The notes beneath the pieces are model-generated. The model was not told where the DNA came from, did no database searches, and saw only the letters and a list, made by a program, of their open reading frames with translations. A DNA stretch of 64,000 nt from assembly GCA_022827785.1 (NCBI GenBank), contig JAJEIM010000001.1:16763-80762 (forward strand). Reading direction: 5' to 3'. Source of the stretch: Acidimicrobiia bacterium (GTDB lineage Bacteria > Actinomycetota > Acidimicrobiia > Spongiisociales > Spongiisociaceae). Positions 63,464 through 64,000 of this stretch are shown in pieces; positions within the stretch are counted from its first letter, which is position 1; each line of letters opens with the position of its first letter. Position numbers and translations under genes: made by a program.

Positions 63464-64000
63464 TGAGCCAGAGTAGTAGGATGCGGCCCGAAGCGAGCGC
63501 GGGAGGATGACCCCACCGCAGCGATCACAGCCACCCTCGGCAAGAACAGCTCACGGCGTCAACACATGCGTTCAGTCCCCACAACCAGGTAGCAGGCGCG
63601 TTGGCCACCATCCGAGCCACCAGCGCATGGTGGGCCACCATCTACTGCTTCGAGTTCCTCACCCTATGCGCGGTTCGCAGCGGCGAAGCCCGGCTCGCTA
63701 CATGGGACGAGATCGACCTCGACGCCGCAACCTGGACAATCCCCGGCCGACGGACCAAGACCGGCGAACTACACCGCGTACCCCTGAGCACCGAAGCGCT
63801 CGCCGTCCTCCACAGAGCCCGGGAACTATCCGACGGATCCGGGCTCCTCTTCCCATCCACAACCGGCCAAGCCCTGTCAGACTCCACAATCAGCAAACTC
63901 TGCCGCGAGAACGCCGTCGAAGGCACACCGCACGGGATGCGATCCGCCTTCCGCAGCTGGGCAGCAGAAACAGGAGCAGACTGGGCCGTCGCCGAACTCT
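63464..64000 (+). pseudogene. Second tyrosine integrase, frameshifted and running off the window
   Basis: Two frames join to an integrase. ITATLGKNSSRRQHMRSVP runs in one frame to about 63578. PHNQVAGALATIRATSAWW and the following catalytic region (FEFLTLCAVRSGEARLATWDEIDLD, RTKTGELHRVPLS, PHGMRSAFRSWA) run in the other to the end. One base appears lost near 63575-63582 (tcagtccccaca). In the first frame, TAG stops translation at once. The catalytic Arg and H-x-x-R are present; the final His and Tyr lie beyond the edge. Related to the integrase at 60974. Confidence 0.65.

Overview
The window is high-GC, gene-dense actinobacterial DNA. Several features suggest a deep-branching actinobacterium, perhaps Acidimicrobiia-like, but no rRNA or other phylogenetic marker settles this. 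They are an F420-type luciferase-like oxidoreductase, a clpS-DUF2017 pair, a DUF222/13E12 HNH protein, an LprG-like lipoprotein beside a P55-like exporter, an EtfD-like membrane iron-sulfur protein, many GTG/TTG starts, and several genes that look leaderless (a TAnnnT hexamer 6-9 nt before ATG).

Layout. 1-9 kb: the 5' part of a threonine aldolase gene, divergent from a complete dipeptide/oligopeptide ABC operon (binding protein, two permeases, two ATPases), then an MFS exporter and an amidohydrolase. 9.2-16.3 kb, minus strand: an envelope/lipid block made of an LprG-like lipoprotein, a 14-TM MFS exporter, an FAD oxidoreductase, an RND/MMPL exporter and a double-YbaY lipoprotein. 16.5-29.3 kb: mostly housekeeping genes (CDF metal exporter with a His-rich repeat, ammonium transporter, L28, an ABC ATPase, a hydroxyacid dehydrogenase, a HhH-GPD repair protein, uridine kinase, proC, etfD-like gene, pheA, clpS-DUF2017). 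29.4-38.1 kb: a luciferase-like oxidoreductase followed by a form II CoxS-CoxL-CoxM molybdenum hydroxylase with its maturation genes coxD, coxE, a split xdhC and mocA. 38.2-42.8 kb: aroF, tyrA, nadE and a class IV aminotransferase. 43-53.7 kb: DUF222-HNH protein, lipoproteins, mgtE, greA, a selD gene, a thioredoxin-like ferredoxin, a PDZ lipoprotein and an unusual FtsH-like protease.

From about 54 kb to the end the window becomes an accessory, defence-like island. It holds a BrnT-type toxin with a short antitoxin, a frameshifted gene, a secreted HNH nuclease, a SAP/PD-(D/E)XK-type protein followed by a voltage-gated-type potassium channel, a Shedu-like (DUF4263) protein, a 5'-truncated tyrosine integrase, a nucleotidyltransferase two-gene unit, and a second, frameshifted integrase that runs off the end.

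Two observations stand out. First, selD is read correctly only if an in-frame TGA at 47452 is selenocysteine. It falls exactly at the catalytic Cys position, with a hairpin carrying a GGTC loop 26 nt downstream. Second, the nuclease-plus-channel pair at 56.9-59.3 kb, next to a Shedu-like gene and integrases, is a candidate undescribed defence system.
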